Source: Magicicada septendecula
Taxonomy: Eukaryota; Arthropoda; Insecta; Hemiptera; Cicadidae
Length of the DNA stretch: 64,000 bases
Direction: 5' to 3'
NCBI GenBank assembly: GCA_034769895.1
Contig: CM068374.1
Span: forward strand, 353,324,302-353,388,301
Below the pieces are notes generated by a model, which had not been told where the DNA came from, searched no databases, and saw only the letters and a list, made by a program, of their open reading frames with translations. Each line of letters starts with the position of its first letter. The stretch's first letter is position 1. Shown here in pieces: positions 11,416 through 24,348 of the stretch. Position numbers and translations under genes: made by a program.

Positions 11416-12537
11416 TATCGGTATGGAGAACCATACATGACTTCCATGTTCAAAGATTTATATTTAAAATCATATTCGAAATGAAATATTTCCATAGAAA
11501 CTACGTCTTTCTACTTATTGCTTCAGCATTAACCACAGTACTGTGGTCACTAACGTATACCACCTCACGTTTTCGCACTCGATTTTCACTGATGATGGCA
11601 GTCGATGCCACTGCCGAAAAGTCTGGTTTTGCAGAAAACATTGGACTACGGCTAAACAGCCCGGGAAGCAATTTTAACAAAAAACTACTTCTTTGTTGCC
11701 GATAACGTAGTACACATAAAAAATTCTCCCCTCCACCTACAACTATAATTTTTATTAATAGAAAATTACCCCCACCGCGTTCACCTAACCTCTTCATTTA
11801 TAGATATTTCATCTACTTTTCTACAGTGGATTATTATGAGCTTCTTATCAGGATAATTTATTTATAAAAATTAAGTACTTTACTCTTGTTAAATCATAAA
11901 ATGTTTCATGTAAACTACCCCTTTCTCTTAACCGATCTTCTCCAAAATCAATAGACCTTCAGTACTCTACAATTCAGGGATGCATGCAAAAAAATATTTG
12001 ATTCTGTTTGAATGTGCGGCAGTTATAGTTCGTCATGGAAACATTTCTCTTGTTACAACATAAAATTTTGCAGGTAAACTACCCCTTTCCCTTAACCGAT
12101 CTTCACCAAAATCAACAGACCTTGAGTCCTCTACAATTGAGGAAGGTATGCACAAAATTATTTTATTGTGTTTAAATGTGCGGCAGTTATCGTTCGTCAT
12201 AAAAAAATTACCCTTTTTAAAACATAAAACGTTGCCGATAAACTACCCCTTTCTCTTAACCGATCATCAACAAAATCAACAGACCTTGAGTTCTCTTTAG
12301 ATCAAAAAGGTATGCAAAAACGTAGTTGATTCTGTTTGAATTTACGGCAGTTATCGTTCGTCATATAAAAAATTACCCTTGTTAAAACATAAAATGTTGT
12401 AGGTAAACTACCCCTTTCCCTTAACCGATTTACACCAACACCAATAGGTATTTAGAACTCTACAATTTAGGGCTGTATGCTTATAATCATTTGATTCTGT
12501 TTGAATTTGCTGCTGTTATCGTTTGCCATAGAAAAAA
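11416..12537 (+). mobile_element. Family A (HINE-like) copy 1: head plus 4 monomers
   Basis: Begins TATCGGTATGGAGAACCATA after an A-run in unrelated flank, so 11416 is a true 5' boundary. A ~380-bp head is followed by four ~162-bp monomers (each with GGTAAACTACCCC and CCGATCTTCACC) at about 11898, 12069, 12231 and 12393. The next head starts directly at 12538 without a tail, so this copy is tail-less. Confidence 0.75.
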
Positions 12538-12884
12538 ATCGGTATGTAGAACCATACATGACTTCCATATTCTAAGATTTATATTTAAAATCATTTTCGA
12601 AATGAAATATTACCATAGTAACTACTTCTTTCTACTTACTGCTTCAGCCTTAACCACAGTACTGTTGTCACTAACGTATACCACCTCATGTTATCGCAAT
12701 CGATTTTCACTTATGATGGAAGTCGATGGCATTGCCGAAACGTCTGGTTTTGTAGAAAACATTGCACTACGGCCAAATATCCTGGGAAGGAATTTTAACA
12801 AAAACTACTTCTTTGTTGCCGATAACGTTGTACACACACACATATATATATATATATATAATAAAATATATATATATGCATAAA

Positions 12885-13365
12885 ATTAATGGCTTGTATA
12901 AGTTAATGATTGATCTCCATTAAGTAGTGCTCAAGTTTCCAAAGTTTTAATATTATGATGTCCGTAATTAAAACATCAGACCAGGTTTAGTGTGTATGAG
13001 GGTACACCGTGGACAAAAATTTTCCAACATTTCCTATTGAGCGTTGCTTAGAGTAAAGCTGCGAATCTACAGTGCACGTTTCACAGAACAAACACGCGGA
13101 AAAGAAGGAGCGCTCCGAAGTCACTCATGGACCCTCAGCATCTTGCAGAGGGTTCATTCCCTAAAGAAGAAAAGTCTGTCTATGAATCGTTCCTCTGTAA
13201 ACACGTGCAGTTACACTGCCCAGGGATCCACAGGAAGCAAATCGCTATCCACGCTTTCACTTTTTCGGCTTGCATGCGTTATGTTGGTATGGGTTTCGGC
13301 ACTTTCCATTTAAAAAGCGTGCAAATGTAAGAAAATAAACATGAATGAGGCCAGAAATAACGCGA

Positions 13366-13370
<5 letters not shown>
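12885..13370 (+). repeat. Internal segment I, copy 1
   Basis: A ~490-bp block also at 20257-20748 and 46151-46655, always between a family A head and a (GT)n tract. It contains a small frame beginning MDPQHLAEGSFPK (about 13127-13330). In this copy the C-terminal part is shifted by small indels relative to the copy at 46411. No known domain. Confidence 0.75.

Positions 13371-13424
<54 letters not shown>
13371..13424. repeat. (GT)27 microsatellite
   Basis: Pure GT dinucleotide run at the end of internal segment I. The homologous position in the other copies holds about 127 and 29 repeats. Confidence 0.95.
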
Positions 13425-13425
<1 letters not shown>

Positions 13426-13947
13426 CCCTGCCTTTTTATTGCGGTAGTCGTAATAATAAAATGGAAACGTAAACATTACATAACTGAGATATGCTTGCTT
13501 GCTACGAACGATATATTTTCTCTCATACATGATTTACATTAAAATGAAAAAATTATTTATTTTTAACAATTACCATTGTTTGAAAAAGTTTAAATGAATT
13601 TTCGAGTACTTTACTCTGGTTAAAACGTAAAAGGTTGCAGGTAAACTACCCCTTTCCCCCCGATCTTCACCAAAATCAAAGGCCTTGAGTTCTCTACAAT
13701 TCAGGGACGTATGCAAAAAATTATTTGATTCTGATTGAATATGCGGCTGTTATCGTTTGCCATAGAAAAAAAATCTACAGACAGACAGACACACAGATAG
13801 ACACACAGACAGACACACAGACACTTTTCGAAAAACGACTTTTTTTCATGTTTTGAGTGTAGTACAATCAGAATCTGCGATAATCTCGAACAAGATTTTT
13901 TTTGCTATCACCATACTTCCATTTCCTTAGGGAACATGGAAGTAAAA

Positions 13948-16434
13948 TATCGGTATGGAGAACCATACATGACTTCCATGTTCTAAGATTTATATTTAAA
14001 ATCATATTCGAAATGAAATATTTCCATAGAAACTACGTCTTTCTACTTATTGCTTCAGCATTAACCACGGTACTGTGGTCACTAACGTATACCACCTGAC
14101 GTTTTCGCACTCGATTTTCACTGTTGATGGCAGTCGATGGACTGCCGAAAAGTCTGGTTTTGCAGAAGACATTCGATTACGGCTAAACAGCCCGGGAAGG
14201 AATTTTAACAAAGAACTACTTCTTTGGTGCCAATAACCTAGTACACATATAAAAAATTCTTCCCTCCCCAATCAACTATAATTTTCATTAATAGAAAATT
14301 ACCTCCACCCCGTTCACCTAACCTCTTCATTTATAGATATTTCATCTACGTTTATACAGTGGATTATTATGAGCTTCTTATTAGGATACATTATTTATCA
14401 AGTACAGTTATTTATTAAGTACTTTACTCTTGTTAAAACATAAAACGTTGCAGGTAAACTACCCCTTTCTCTTAACCGATCTTCACCAAAATCAATAGAA
14501 CTTCAGTCCTCTACAATTCAGGGATGCATGCAAAAAAATATTTGATTCTGTTTGAATGTGCGACAGTTATCGTTCGTCATATAAACAACTAGCGAGTACC
14601 CGGCATGCGTTGCAATGCCACTCAAAGAAAGAAAGTGTTTGTATATATATAATATATAAAGACTTCGTTCGCGTGGTCTTCAATTTAATGCGATAATATA
14701 TTTAGAACAGAATCTATTCCATTGGGTTGCCATAGTAACCAGATCTAATAAGTTAGTTTTTAAGACTCCAAAGGACCCCCCAGAGGATCGTATCGAAAAA
14801 AAACACCTGTCCTATGTTGGTTCTCCCGTTGTGTAAAATATTTGTGCCAAGTTTGGTTGAAATCGGTCCAGTGGTTTAGGAGGAGATGTGGAAGACCCCA
14901 AAGAACCCCCAAAAGAACCCCATCGAAAAAACACCTATCCTATGTTGGTTCTCCCTTTGCGTAAAATATTTGTGCCAAGTTTGGTTGAAATCGGTCCAGT
15001 GGTTTAGGAGAAGATGTGGAAAACCCCAAAGGACCCCCAAAGGACCCCATCGAAAAAACACCTATCCTATGTTGGTTCTCCCTTTGCGTAAAATATTTGT
15101 GCCAAGTTTGGTTGAAATCGGTCCAGTGGTTTAGGAGAAGATGTGGAAGACCCCAAAGGACCCCGTCGGAAAAAACACCTATCCTATGTTGGTTCCCGTT
15201 GCGTAAAATATTTGTGCCAAGTTTGGTTGAAATCGGTCCAGTGGTTTAGGAGAAGATGTGGAAGACCCCAAAGGACCCCCCAAAGGACCCCATCGTAAAA
15301 ACACCTATCCTATGTTGGTTCTTCCTTTGCGTAAAATATTTGTGCCAAGTTTGGTTGAAATCGGTCCAGTGGTTTAGGAGGAGATGTGGAAGACCCCAAA
15401 GGACCCCCCGAAGTATCATATCGAAAAAACACATATCCTATGTTGGTTCTCCCGTTGCGTAAAATATTTGTGCCAAGTTTGGTTGAAATCGGTCCAGTGG
15501 TTTAGGAGGAGATGTGGAAGACCCCAAAGGACCCCCCAATGGACCCCGTCGAAAAAAACACCTATCCTATGTTGGTTCTCCCGTTGCGTAAAATATTTGT
15601 GCCAAGTTTGGTTGAAATCGGTCCAGTGGTTTAGGAGGAGATGTGGAAGACCCCAAAGGACCCCCCCAAAGGACCCCATCGAAAAAACACCTACCCTATG
15701 TTGGTTCTCCCGTTGCATAAAATATTTGTGCCAAGTTTGGTTGAAATCGGTCCAGTGGTTTAGGAGGAGATGTGGAAGACCCCAAGAACCCCCCATAGGA
15801 CCCCATCGAAAAAATTCGTAAACCTTCGCGGGCTTGCGCACAACAACTCACCGAAGTTTCATCGCAATCGGATGAATGGTATAGGAACGCATACGGGACA
15901 AAGAAAGAAAGAAAGAAACAAACATTCATTTTTATAGATATAGATTACCCTTGTTAAAACACAAAATGTTGCAGGTAAACTACCCCTCTCCCTTAACCGA
16001 TCTTCACCAAAAACATCAGATCTTGCGAACTCTACAATTGAGGGGTGTATGCAGAACATTATTTGATTCTGTTTCAATTTGCGGCAGTTATCTTTCGCAA
16101 AAAAAATTACCCTTCTTAAAAATAAAATGTTGCTGGCAAACTACCCCTTCCCCTTAACCGATCTTCAACAAAATCAACAGACCTTGAGTTCTCTTTAATT
16201 CAAAAAGGTATGCAAAAACGTAGTCGATTCTGTTTGAATTTGCGGCAGTTATCGTTCGTCATATAAAAAATTAACCCTTGTTAAAACATAAAATGTTGCT
16301 GGTAAACTACCCCTTTCCCTTAACCGATCTTCACCAACACCAATAGGACTTGAGAACTCTACAATTCAGGACTGTATGTAAAACATTATTTGATTCTGTT
16401 TGAATTTGCGGCTGTTATCGTTTGCCATAGAAAA
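13948..16434 (+). mobile_element. Family A copy 3, interrupted by family B
   Basis: Head at 13948-14390, a monomer at about 14451, family B insertion at 14588-15945, then monomers at 15968, 16131 and 16298. A paralogous block at 53994-55109 has the same monomer order and private variants (for example TTCGCAAAAAAAATTACCC) but lacks family B, so it shows the pre-insertion state. Confidence 0.75.
14588..15945 (+). mobile_element. Family B repeat with 8 tandem ~128-bp units
   Basis: Starts ACTAGCGAGTACCCGGCATG, a variant of an ACTAGC...ACCCG start also seen at 21112 and about 45509, and ends in TTTTTATAGATATAGAT. It holds eight units of about 128 bp (one of 115), each with GTGCCAAGTTTGGTTGAAAT and CGGTCCAGTGGTTTAGGAGG. 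The last unit leads to an ATCGCAATCGGATGAATGG block and a short GAAA run. The 3' AGAT-type end resembles LINE/SINE 3' ends. No open coding frame is convincing. Confidence 0.75.
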
Positions 16435-18059
16435 TATCGGTATGGAGAACCATACATGACTTCCATGTTCTAAGATTTATATTTAAAATCATATTCGAAA
16501 TGAAATATTTCCATAGAAACTACGTCTTTCTACTTATTGCTTCAGCATTAACCACAGTACTGTGGTAACTAACGTATACCACCTCACGTTTTCGCACTCG
16601 ATTTTCACCGATGATGGCAGTCGATGGCACTGCCGAAAAGTCTGGTTTTGCAGAAAACATTGGACTACGGCTAAAGAGCCCGGGAAGCAATTTTAACAAA
16701 AAACTACTTCTTTGTTGCCGATAACGTAGTACACATATAAAAAATTCTCCCCTCCACCTTCAACTATAATTTTTAATAATAGAAAATTACCCCCACCCCG
16801 TTCACCTAACCTCTTCATTTATAGATATTTCATTTACGTTTCTACAGTGGATTACTATGAGCTTGTTATCAGGATACTTTATTTATAAAAATTAAGTACT
16901 TTTCTCTTGTTTAATCATAAAATGTTTCAGGTAAACTACCCCTTTCTCTTAACCGATCTTCTCCAAAATCAACAGACCTTCCGTACTCTACAATTCAGGG
17001 AAGCATGCAAAAAATATTTGATTCTGTTTGAATGTGCGGCAGTTATCGTTCGTCATGGAAACATTTCTCTTGTTACAACATAAAATGTTGCAGGTAAACT
17101 ACCTCCTTCCCTTAACTGATCTTCACCAAAATCAATAGACCTTGAGCTCTCTGCAACTCAGGAAAGGGTGCAAAAAATTATTTGATTCTCATTGAATTTT
17201 CGGCAATTAGTGTTCGTCATAAAAAATTACCCTTTTTAAAACATAAAACGTTGTTGGTAAACAACCCTATTCCCTTAACCGATCTTCACCAAAACCAACA
17301 GGTCTTGAGAACTCTATAATACAGGGCTGTATGCAAAACATCATTTGATTCTGTTTGAATTTGCGGCTGTTATCGTTTACTATAGAAACAAATTACCCTT
17401 GATAAAAAACCGTTGCCGGTAAACTACCCCTTTCCCTTAATCGATCTTCACCAAAAACGACAGGTCTTGGATACTCAACAAAACAGGGCTGTATGCAAAA
17501 ACGTATTTGATTCTGTTTGAATTTGCGGCTGTTATCGTTTGCCATAGAAAATACCCTTTTAAAACCTAAAACGTTGCAGGTAAACTACCCCTTTCCCTTA
17601 ACCGATCTTTACCAAAATCAACAGATCTTGAGAACTCTACAATTCAGGGCTGTATGCGAAACATTATTTGATTCTGTTTGAATTTGCGGCTGTTATCGTT
17701 TGCCAAACAAACAAAATTACCCTTGATAAAAAAAAACCGTTGCTGGTAAACTACCCCTTTCCCTCAACCGATCTTCACCAAAAACAATAGGTCGCGAGTA
17801 CTCTACAAATCAGGGCTGTATGCAAAAATTATTTGATTCTGTTTGAATTTGCGGCTGTTATCGTTTGCCATAGAAAAAAAATCTCTAGACAGATAGACAG
17901 ACAGACACACACACACACACACACACACGCGCGCGCTTTTCGAAAAATGACTTTTTTTCATGTTTTGAGTGTAGTACAATCATATTCTGCAATAATCTCG
18001 AACACGATTTTTTTTGCCATCACCATACTTCCATTTTCTTAAGGAACATGGAAGTAAAA
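16435..18059 (+). mobile_element. Family A copy 4: head, 6 monomers, tail
   Basis: The head starts directly after a monomer of copy 3. Monomers start at about 16925, 17088, 17251, 17413, 17573 and 17742 (spacing 160-169 bp). The tail has ACAG/(AC)n (17885-17935) and a palindromic hairpin at about 18027-18056. Confidence 0.75.
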
Positions 18060-19045
18060 ATTACCCCCGATAAAAAAACGTTGCTGGTAAACTACCCCTT
18101 CTCCTAAACCGATCTTCACCAAAACCAATAGGTCTTGAGAACTCTATAATTCAGGGCTGTATGCAAAAGAGTAGTTGATTCTGTTTGAATTTGCGTTTTT
18201 GAGTTATCGTTTTTCATAGAAAAAAATTACACTTGTTTAAAAAAAAACCGTTGCAGGTAAACTACCCCTTTCCCTTAACCGATCTTCACCAAAATCAATA
18301 GGTCTTGAGTACTCTACAAATCAGGGCTACTTGCAAAAAATGATTTGATTCTGTTTGAATTTGCGACTCTTATCGTTTGCCATAAAAAAATACCCTTTTA
18401 AAACATAAAACGTTGCAGGTAAACTACCCCTTTCCCTTAACTGATGATCTTCACCTAAGACAATAGGTCTTGAGTACTCAACAGATCAGGGCTGTATGCA
18501 AAACATTATTTGATTCTGTTTGAATTTGCGGCTCTTATCGTTTGCCATAGGAAATACCCTTTTAAAACATAAAACGTAGCGGGTAAACTACCTTTTCCCT
18601 TAACCGATCTTCACCAAAATCAATAGGTCTTGAGTACTCTACAATTCAGGGCTGTATGCAAAAGAGTAGTTGATTCTGTTTGAATTTGCGGCTGTTATCG
18701 TTTGCCATAGAAAACAATTACCCTTGATTTAAAAAAAACCGTTGCAGGTAAACTACCCCTTTCCCTCAACCGATCTTCACCAAAAACAATAGGTCGTGAG
18801 TACTCTACAAATCAGGACTGTATGCAAAAAATGATTTGATTAAGTTTGAATTTGCGGCTGTTATTGTTTGCCATAGAAAAAACATCTACAGATAGACACA
18901 CAGACAGATAGACACACAGACACTTTTCGGAAAACGACTTTTTTCATGTTTTGAGTGTAGTACAATCAGAATCTGCAATAATCTCGAACACGATTTTTTT
19001 TTTCATCACCATACTTCCATTTCCTTAAGGATCGTGGAAGTAAAA
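18060..19045 (+). mobile_element. Family A copy 5: headless array of 5 monomers plus tail
   Basis: After the hairpin of copy 4 the sequence goes straight into monomers (about 18081, 18251, 18412, 18577, 18743) with no head, then a second tail and hairpin. This suggests unequal exchange between arrays or duplication of an array-plus-tail unit, not a fresh insertion. Confidence 0.7.
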
Positions 19046-19349
19046 TATCGGTATGGAGAACCATACATGACTTCCATATTCTAAGATTTATTATTAAAAT
19101 CATTTTCGAAATGAAATATTACCATAGAAGCTACTTCTTTCTACTTACTGCTTCAGCCTTAACCACAGTACTGTGGTCACTAACATATACCACCTCACGT
19201 TATCGCACTCGATTTTCACTGATGATGGAAGTCAATGGCATTGCCGAAACGTCTTGTTTTGTAGAAAACATTGGACTACGGCCAATTATCCCGGGAAGGA
19301 ATTTTAACAAAAACTACTTCTTTTTTGCCGATAACGCTGTACACATATA

Positions 19350-20244
19350 CAGGGTGATTCACGAAGAAACGGAAATACTTCGGGAGATGAATCTACATCG
19401 AAAAATAAGAAAAAAGTTCATATAAACATAGGTCCGGAAATGCTTCGTTAGCGAGTTACAGCTAGCGAAAGATTTCGCCCGGGTTTCGGTTCCCCCGGGT
19501 AAATGAAGACTTTCTGAAATTCTGGGAAGGGGCGAATTCTGCTGTTTCTTATGGTTTTTGACCTGAAAAATCGAATAAAACAGGTCGCAGAACTGTATCT
19601 CCCATAAGTTTCATGATATCCGACGTAAGACAGAAAAATCTTTGCCTAAAAACAAATTTTGGAAAATTGGAAAGAATTGGAATTTTTTGTTGATTTTTAT
19701 TGACTTTATTTACACCATTTTTCTCAGAATTAAAATCTTTACAAGTTTTGTTTTTAACTTTTATGCATTTATTAGTCATTTAACAAAGTTATTGTACTTC
19801 GAACCTAAGGTTAGGCACTAATAAATGCATAAAAATTAAAAACAAAACTTGTAAAGAATTTAATTCTGAGAAAAACGGTGTAAATAAAGTCAATAAAAAT
19901 CAGCAAAAAATTCCAATTGTTTCCAATTTTCCAAAATTTGTTTTTAGGCAAAGATTTTTCTGTTTTACTTCGGATATCATGAAACTTATGGGAGATACAG
20001 TTCTGTGACCTGTTTTATTCGATTTTTCAGGTCAAAAACCATAAGAAACAGCAGAATTCGCCCCTTCCCAGAATTTCAGAAAGTCTTCATTTACCTGGGG
20101 GAACCGAAACCCGGGCGAAATCTTTTGCTAGCCGTAACTCGCTAACGAAGCATTTCCGGACCTATGTTTATGTGAACTTTTTTTCTTATTTTTCGATGTA
20201 GATTCATCTCCCGAAGTATTTCCGTTTCTTCGTGAATCATCCTG
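19350..20244. mobile_element. 895-bp palindromic MITE
   Basis: Nearly perfect inverted repeat: arms of about 430 bp, loop of about 40 bp near 19777-19819. Ends CAGGGTGATTCACGAAGAAA and its inverse, flanked by TA on both sides. The same host position at about 46141-46160 (family A copy 11) reads through without the element, confirming a clean TA-target insertion as in Tc1/mariner-type elements. No transposase frame. Confidence 0.85.
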
Positions 20245-20256
20245 TATATAAAAAAT

Positions 20257-21003
<747 letters not shown>

Positions 21004-21111
21004 TTCCCTGCCTTTTTATTGCGGTAGTGATAATAATAAAATGGAAACGTAAACAGTACATAACTGAGATATGCTTGCCTGCCACGCACGATATATTTTC
21101 TCTTATACATG

Positions 21112-21814
21112 ACTAGCAGAATACCCGTGTTTCGCTACGGAGTTTCACGTTGTACGTAATGAAAATGTTAGTTTAATTAATAAAGTTTAATTAAAGTAGG
21201 CTTCTTAAAAATAAATAGCTGTTGCCCACAACTTCGTTCGCGTGGTCTTCAATTTAATGCGATAATATATTTAGAACAGAATCTATTCTATTGGGTTGCC
21301 ATAGTAACCAGATCTAATAGTTTTTTAAGACCGCAAAGGACCCCCCAGAGGATCGTATCGAAAAAAACACCTGTCCTATGTTGGTTCTCCCGTTGCGTAA
21401 AATATTTGTGCCAAGTTTGGTTGAAATCGGTCCAATGGTTTAGGTGGAGACGTGGAAGACCCCAAAGGACCCCCCAAAGGATCGTATCGAAAAAAACACT
21501 TGTCCTATGTTGGTTCTCCCTTTGCGTAAAATATTTGTGCCAAGTTTGGTTGAAATCGGTCCAGTGGTTTAGGAGGCGATGTGGAAGACCCCAAAGAACC
21601 CCCAAAAGGACCCCATCGAAAAAACACCTATCCTATGTTGGTTCTCCCGTTGCGTAAAATATTTGTGCCAAGTTTGGTTGAAATCGGTACAGTGGTTTAG
21701 GAGGAGATGTGGAAGAAACCTTCGCGGACGTGCGCACAACAACTCACCGAAGTTTCATCGCAATCGGATGAATGGTATAGGAACGCATACGGGACAAACA
21801 AAGAAACATTCATT
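21112..21814 (+). mobile_element. Family B copy 2, 3 units
   Basis: Starts ACTAGCAGAATACCCGTG and keeps the ACTTCGTTCGCGTGG and GGGTTGCCATAGTAACCAGA blocks of copy 1, with three ~129-bp units (at about 21408, 21537, 21667). It ends near CATTCATT and abuts the tail of an inverted family A copy. Confidence 0.7.
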
Positions 21815-22844
21815 AAGGAATGGAAGTATGGTGATGGCAAAAAAAATCGTGTTCGAGATTATTGCAGATTCTGATTCTACTACACTCAAAACATGAAAAA
21901 AAGTCGTTTTCCGAAAAGTGTCTGTGTGTCTATCTGTCTGTCTATCTATCTATCTATCTGTAGATTTTTTTTCTATGGCAAACGATAACTGCCGCAAATT
22001 CAAACAGAATCAAATAATTTTTTGCAAACAGCCCTGATTTGCAGAGTACTCGCGACTTATTGTTTTTGGTGAAGATCGGTTGAGGGAAAGGGGTAGTTTA
22101 CCGGCAACGGTTTTTTTTTAGCAAGGGTAATTTTGTTTGTTTGGCAAACGATAACAGCCGCAAATTCAAACAGAATCAAATAATGTTTCGCATACAGCCC
22201 TAAATTGTAGAGTTCTCACGACCTATTGTTTTTGGTGAAGATCGGTTGAGGGAAAGGGGTAGTTTACCTGCATCGTTTTTTTAACAAGGGTATTTTCTAT
22301 GGCAAACGATAACAGCCGCAAATTCAAACAGAATCAAATAATGTTTTGCATACAGCCCTGATTTGTAGAGAATTCAAGACCTATTGTTTGTGGTGAAGAT
22401 CGGTTAAGGGGAAGGGGTAGTTTACCTGCAACGTTTTTTTATCAAGCGTATTTTCTATGGCAAACGATAACAGCCGCAAATTCAAACAGAATCAAATAAT
22501 GTTTTGCATACGTCCCTGATTTGTAGAGGTCTCAATGACTTTCGATTTTGGTGAAGATCGGTTAAGGGCAAGGGGTAGTTTACCTGCAACCTTTTACGTT
22601 TTAACAAGAGTAAAGTACTTGAAAATTTATTTAAACTTTTTGAAACAATGGTAATTGTTAAAAATAAAATAATTTTGTTGCCAGGCAGTAAAATTATAAT
22701 TTTTTCATTTTAATGTAATATAATATTTTTCATTTAATACAGCAATAAAAAGGCAGGTAAGACACAGCCTGGCTGTTTGGCTGAAAATGATTTTAAATAT
22801 AAATCTTAGAATATGGAAGTCATGTATGGTTCTCCATACCGATA
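21815..22844 (-). mobile_element. Family A copy 7, inverted, 4 monomers, short head
   Basis: Reads on the minus strand from TATCGG at 22844. A shortened head variant carrying AGCCAAACAGCCAGGCTGTG is followed by an AT-rich block, four monomers and a tail with a CTGT/CTAT microsatellite ending in the hairpin at 21815. The same short-head variant occurs on the plus strand at 55110. Confidence 0.7.
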
Positions 22845-23055
22845 TTTATATATAAGATGTAAACTATACCACTTACTTGACATACACCGTGATAGCTAAG
22901 CTAATGTACAACATATATGTATTATACACATAAATGTTCCTCGATAGACACTCTATCTATTGGCGAAAACTTGAATAAAATCCGTTCAGTACTTCCTGAG
23001 ATTAGCGATTTCAAACACAGAGAGAAAACGGACCGACTTTACTTTATACTATGTA
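22845..23055 (+). repeat. Unclassified repeat 3' end
   Basis: Contains AATAAAATCCGTTCAGTACT and GAGATTAGCGATTTC, followed by an acagagag-type stretch. This layout resembles LINE/SINE 3' ends and the family B unit. It separates two family A blocks of opposite orientation. Confidence 0.4.
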
Positions 23056-24133
23056 CAGATTTACATTAAAATGAAAAAATTATAATTTTATTGCCTGGCA
23101 ACAAAATTATTTTATTTTCAACAATTACCATTGTTTGAAAAAGTTTAAATAAATTTTCAAGTACTTTACTCTTGTTAAAACGTAAAAGGTTGCAGGTAAA
23201 CTACCCCTTCCCCTTAACCGATCTTCACCAAAATCTGAAGACCTTGAGTCCTCTAGAATTCACTGGAGTATGCAAAAAATTATTTGATTCTGTTTGAATT
23301 TGCGGCTGTTATCGTTTGCCATATAAAATACGCTTGATAAAAAACGTTGCCGGTAAACTACCCCTTCCCCTTAACCGATCTTCACCAAAAACAATAGGTC
23401 TTGAGTACTCTACAAATCAGGGCTGTATGCAGAAAATTATTTTATTCTGTTTGAATTTGCGGCTGTTATCGTTTGCCATAGAAAATACCCTTGTTAAAAA
23501 AACGTGGTAGGTAAACTACCCCTTTCCCTTAACCGATCTTCACCAAAAACAAAGTATCTTGAGAACTCCACAATTTAGGGCTGTATGCAAATAATCTTTT
23601 GATTCTGTTTGAATTTGCGGCTGTTATCGTTTGCCATAGGAAATACCCTTGTTAAAACATAAAACGTTACAGGTAAACTACCCCTTTCCCTTAACCGATC
23701 TTCACCAAAAACAATAGATCTTAAGAACTCTACAATTCAGGCTGTATGCGAAACATTATTTGATTCTGTTTGAATTTGCGGCTGTTATCGTTTGCCAAAA
23801 AAAAAATTTCCCTTGATAAAAAAAAACCGTTGCTGGTAAACTACCCCTTTCCCTCAACCGATCTTCACCAAAAACAATAGGTCGTGAGTACTCTACAAAT
23901 CAGGGCTGCATGCAAAAAATTATTTGATTCTGTTTGAATTTGCGGCAGTTATCGTTTGCCATAGAAAAAAAATCTACAGACAGACACACAGACAAACACA
24001 CACACAGACACTTTTCGGAAAACGACTTTTTTTCATGTTTTGAGTGTAGTAGAATCAGAATCTGCAATAATCTCGAACACGATTTTTTTTGCCATCACCA
24101 TACTTCCATTCCTTAAGGAATATGGAAGTAAAA
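23056..24133 (+). mobile_element. Family A copy 8: headless, 5 monomers plus tail
   Basis: Starts in the AT-rich pre-array block (TTGCCTGGCAACAAAATT), with monomers at about 23185, 23350, 23510, 23672 and 23837, then the tail and hairpin ending at 24133. It faces copy 9 tail-to-tail across a 47-bp spacer (24134-24180). Confidence 0.7.
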
Positions 24134-24180
24134 GGAGATCTGCAGACAAGTTTAGAGTATTTTGTTAAGCCTAAGCAATG

Positions 24181-24317
24181 TTACTTCCATATTCCTTAAG
24201 GAATGGAAGTATGGTGATGGCAAAAAAAATCGTGTTCGAGATTATTGCAGATTCTGATTCTACTACACTCAAAACATGAAAAAAAGTCGTTTTCCGAAAA
24301 GTGTCTGTGTGTGTGTG

Positions 24318-24348
<31 letters not shown>

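Larger units (their letters stand above)
12538..13947 (+). mobile_element. Family A copy 2: head, internal segment, one monomer, tail
   Basis: Complete architecture: head (12538-12835), AT microsatellite, internal segment I (12885-13370), (GT)n, one monomer (about 13610-13770), an ACAG/AC microsatellite, a conserved ~100-bp block starting ACTTTTTTTCATG, and a terminal hairpin ACTTCCATTTCC / GGAACATGGAAGT ending AAAA. The next head follows with no intervening base, so copies 2 and 3 are in tandem. Confidence 0.75.

Noticed and set aside
11416..19045. CRISPR-like reading of the regularly spaced ~162-bp repeats
   Set aside because: The repeats are contiguous full-length monomers with no unique spacers, in a eukaryotic context, with heads and hairpin tails of a mobile element.
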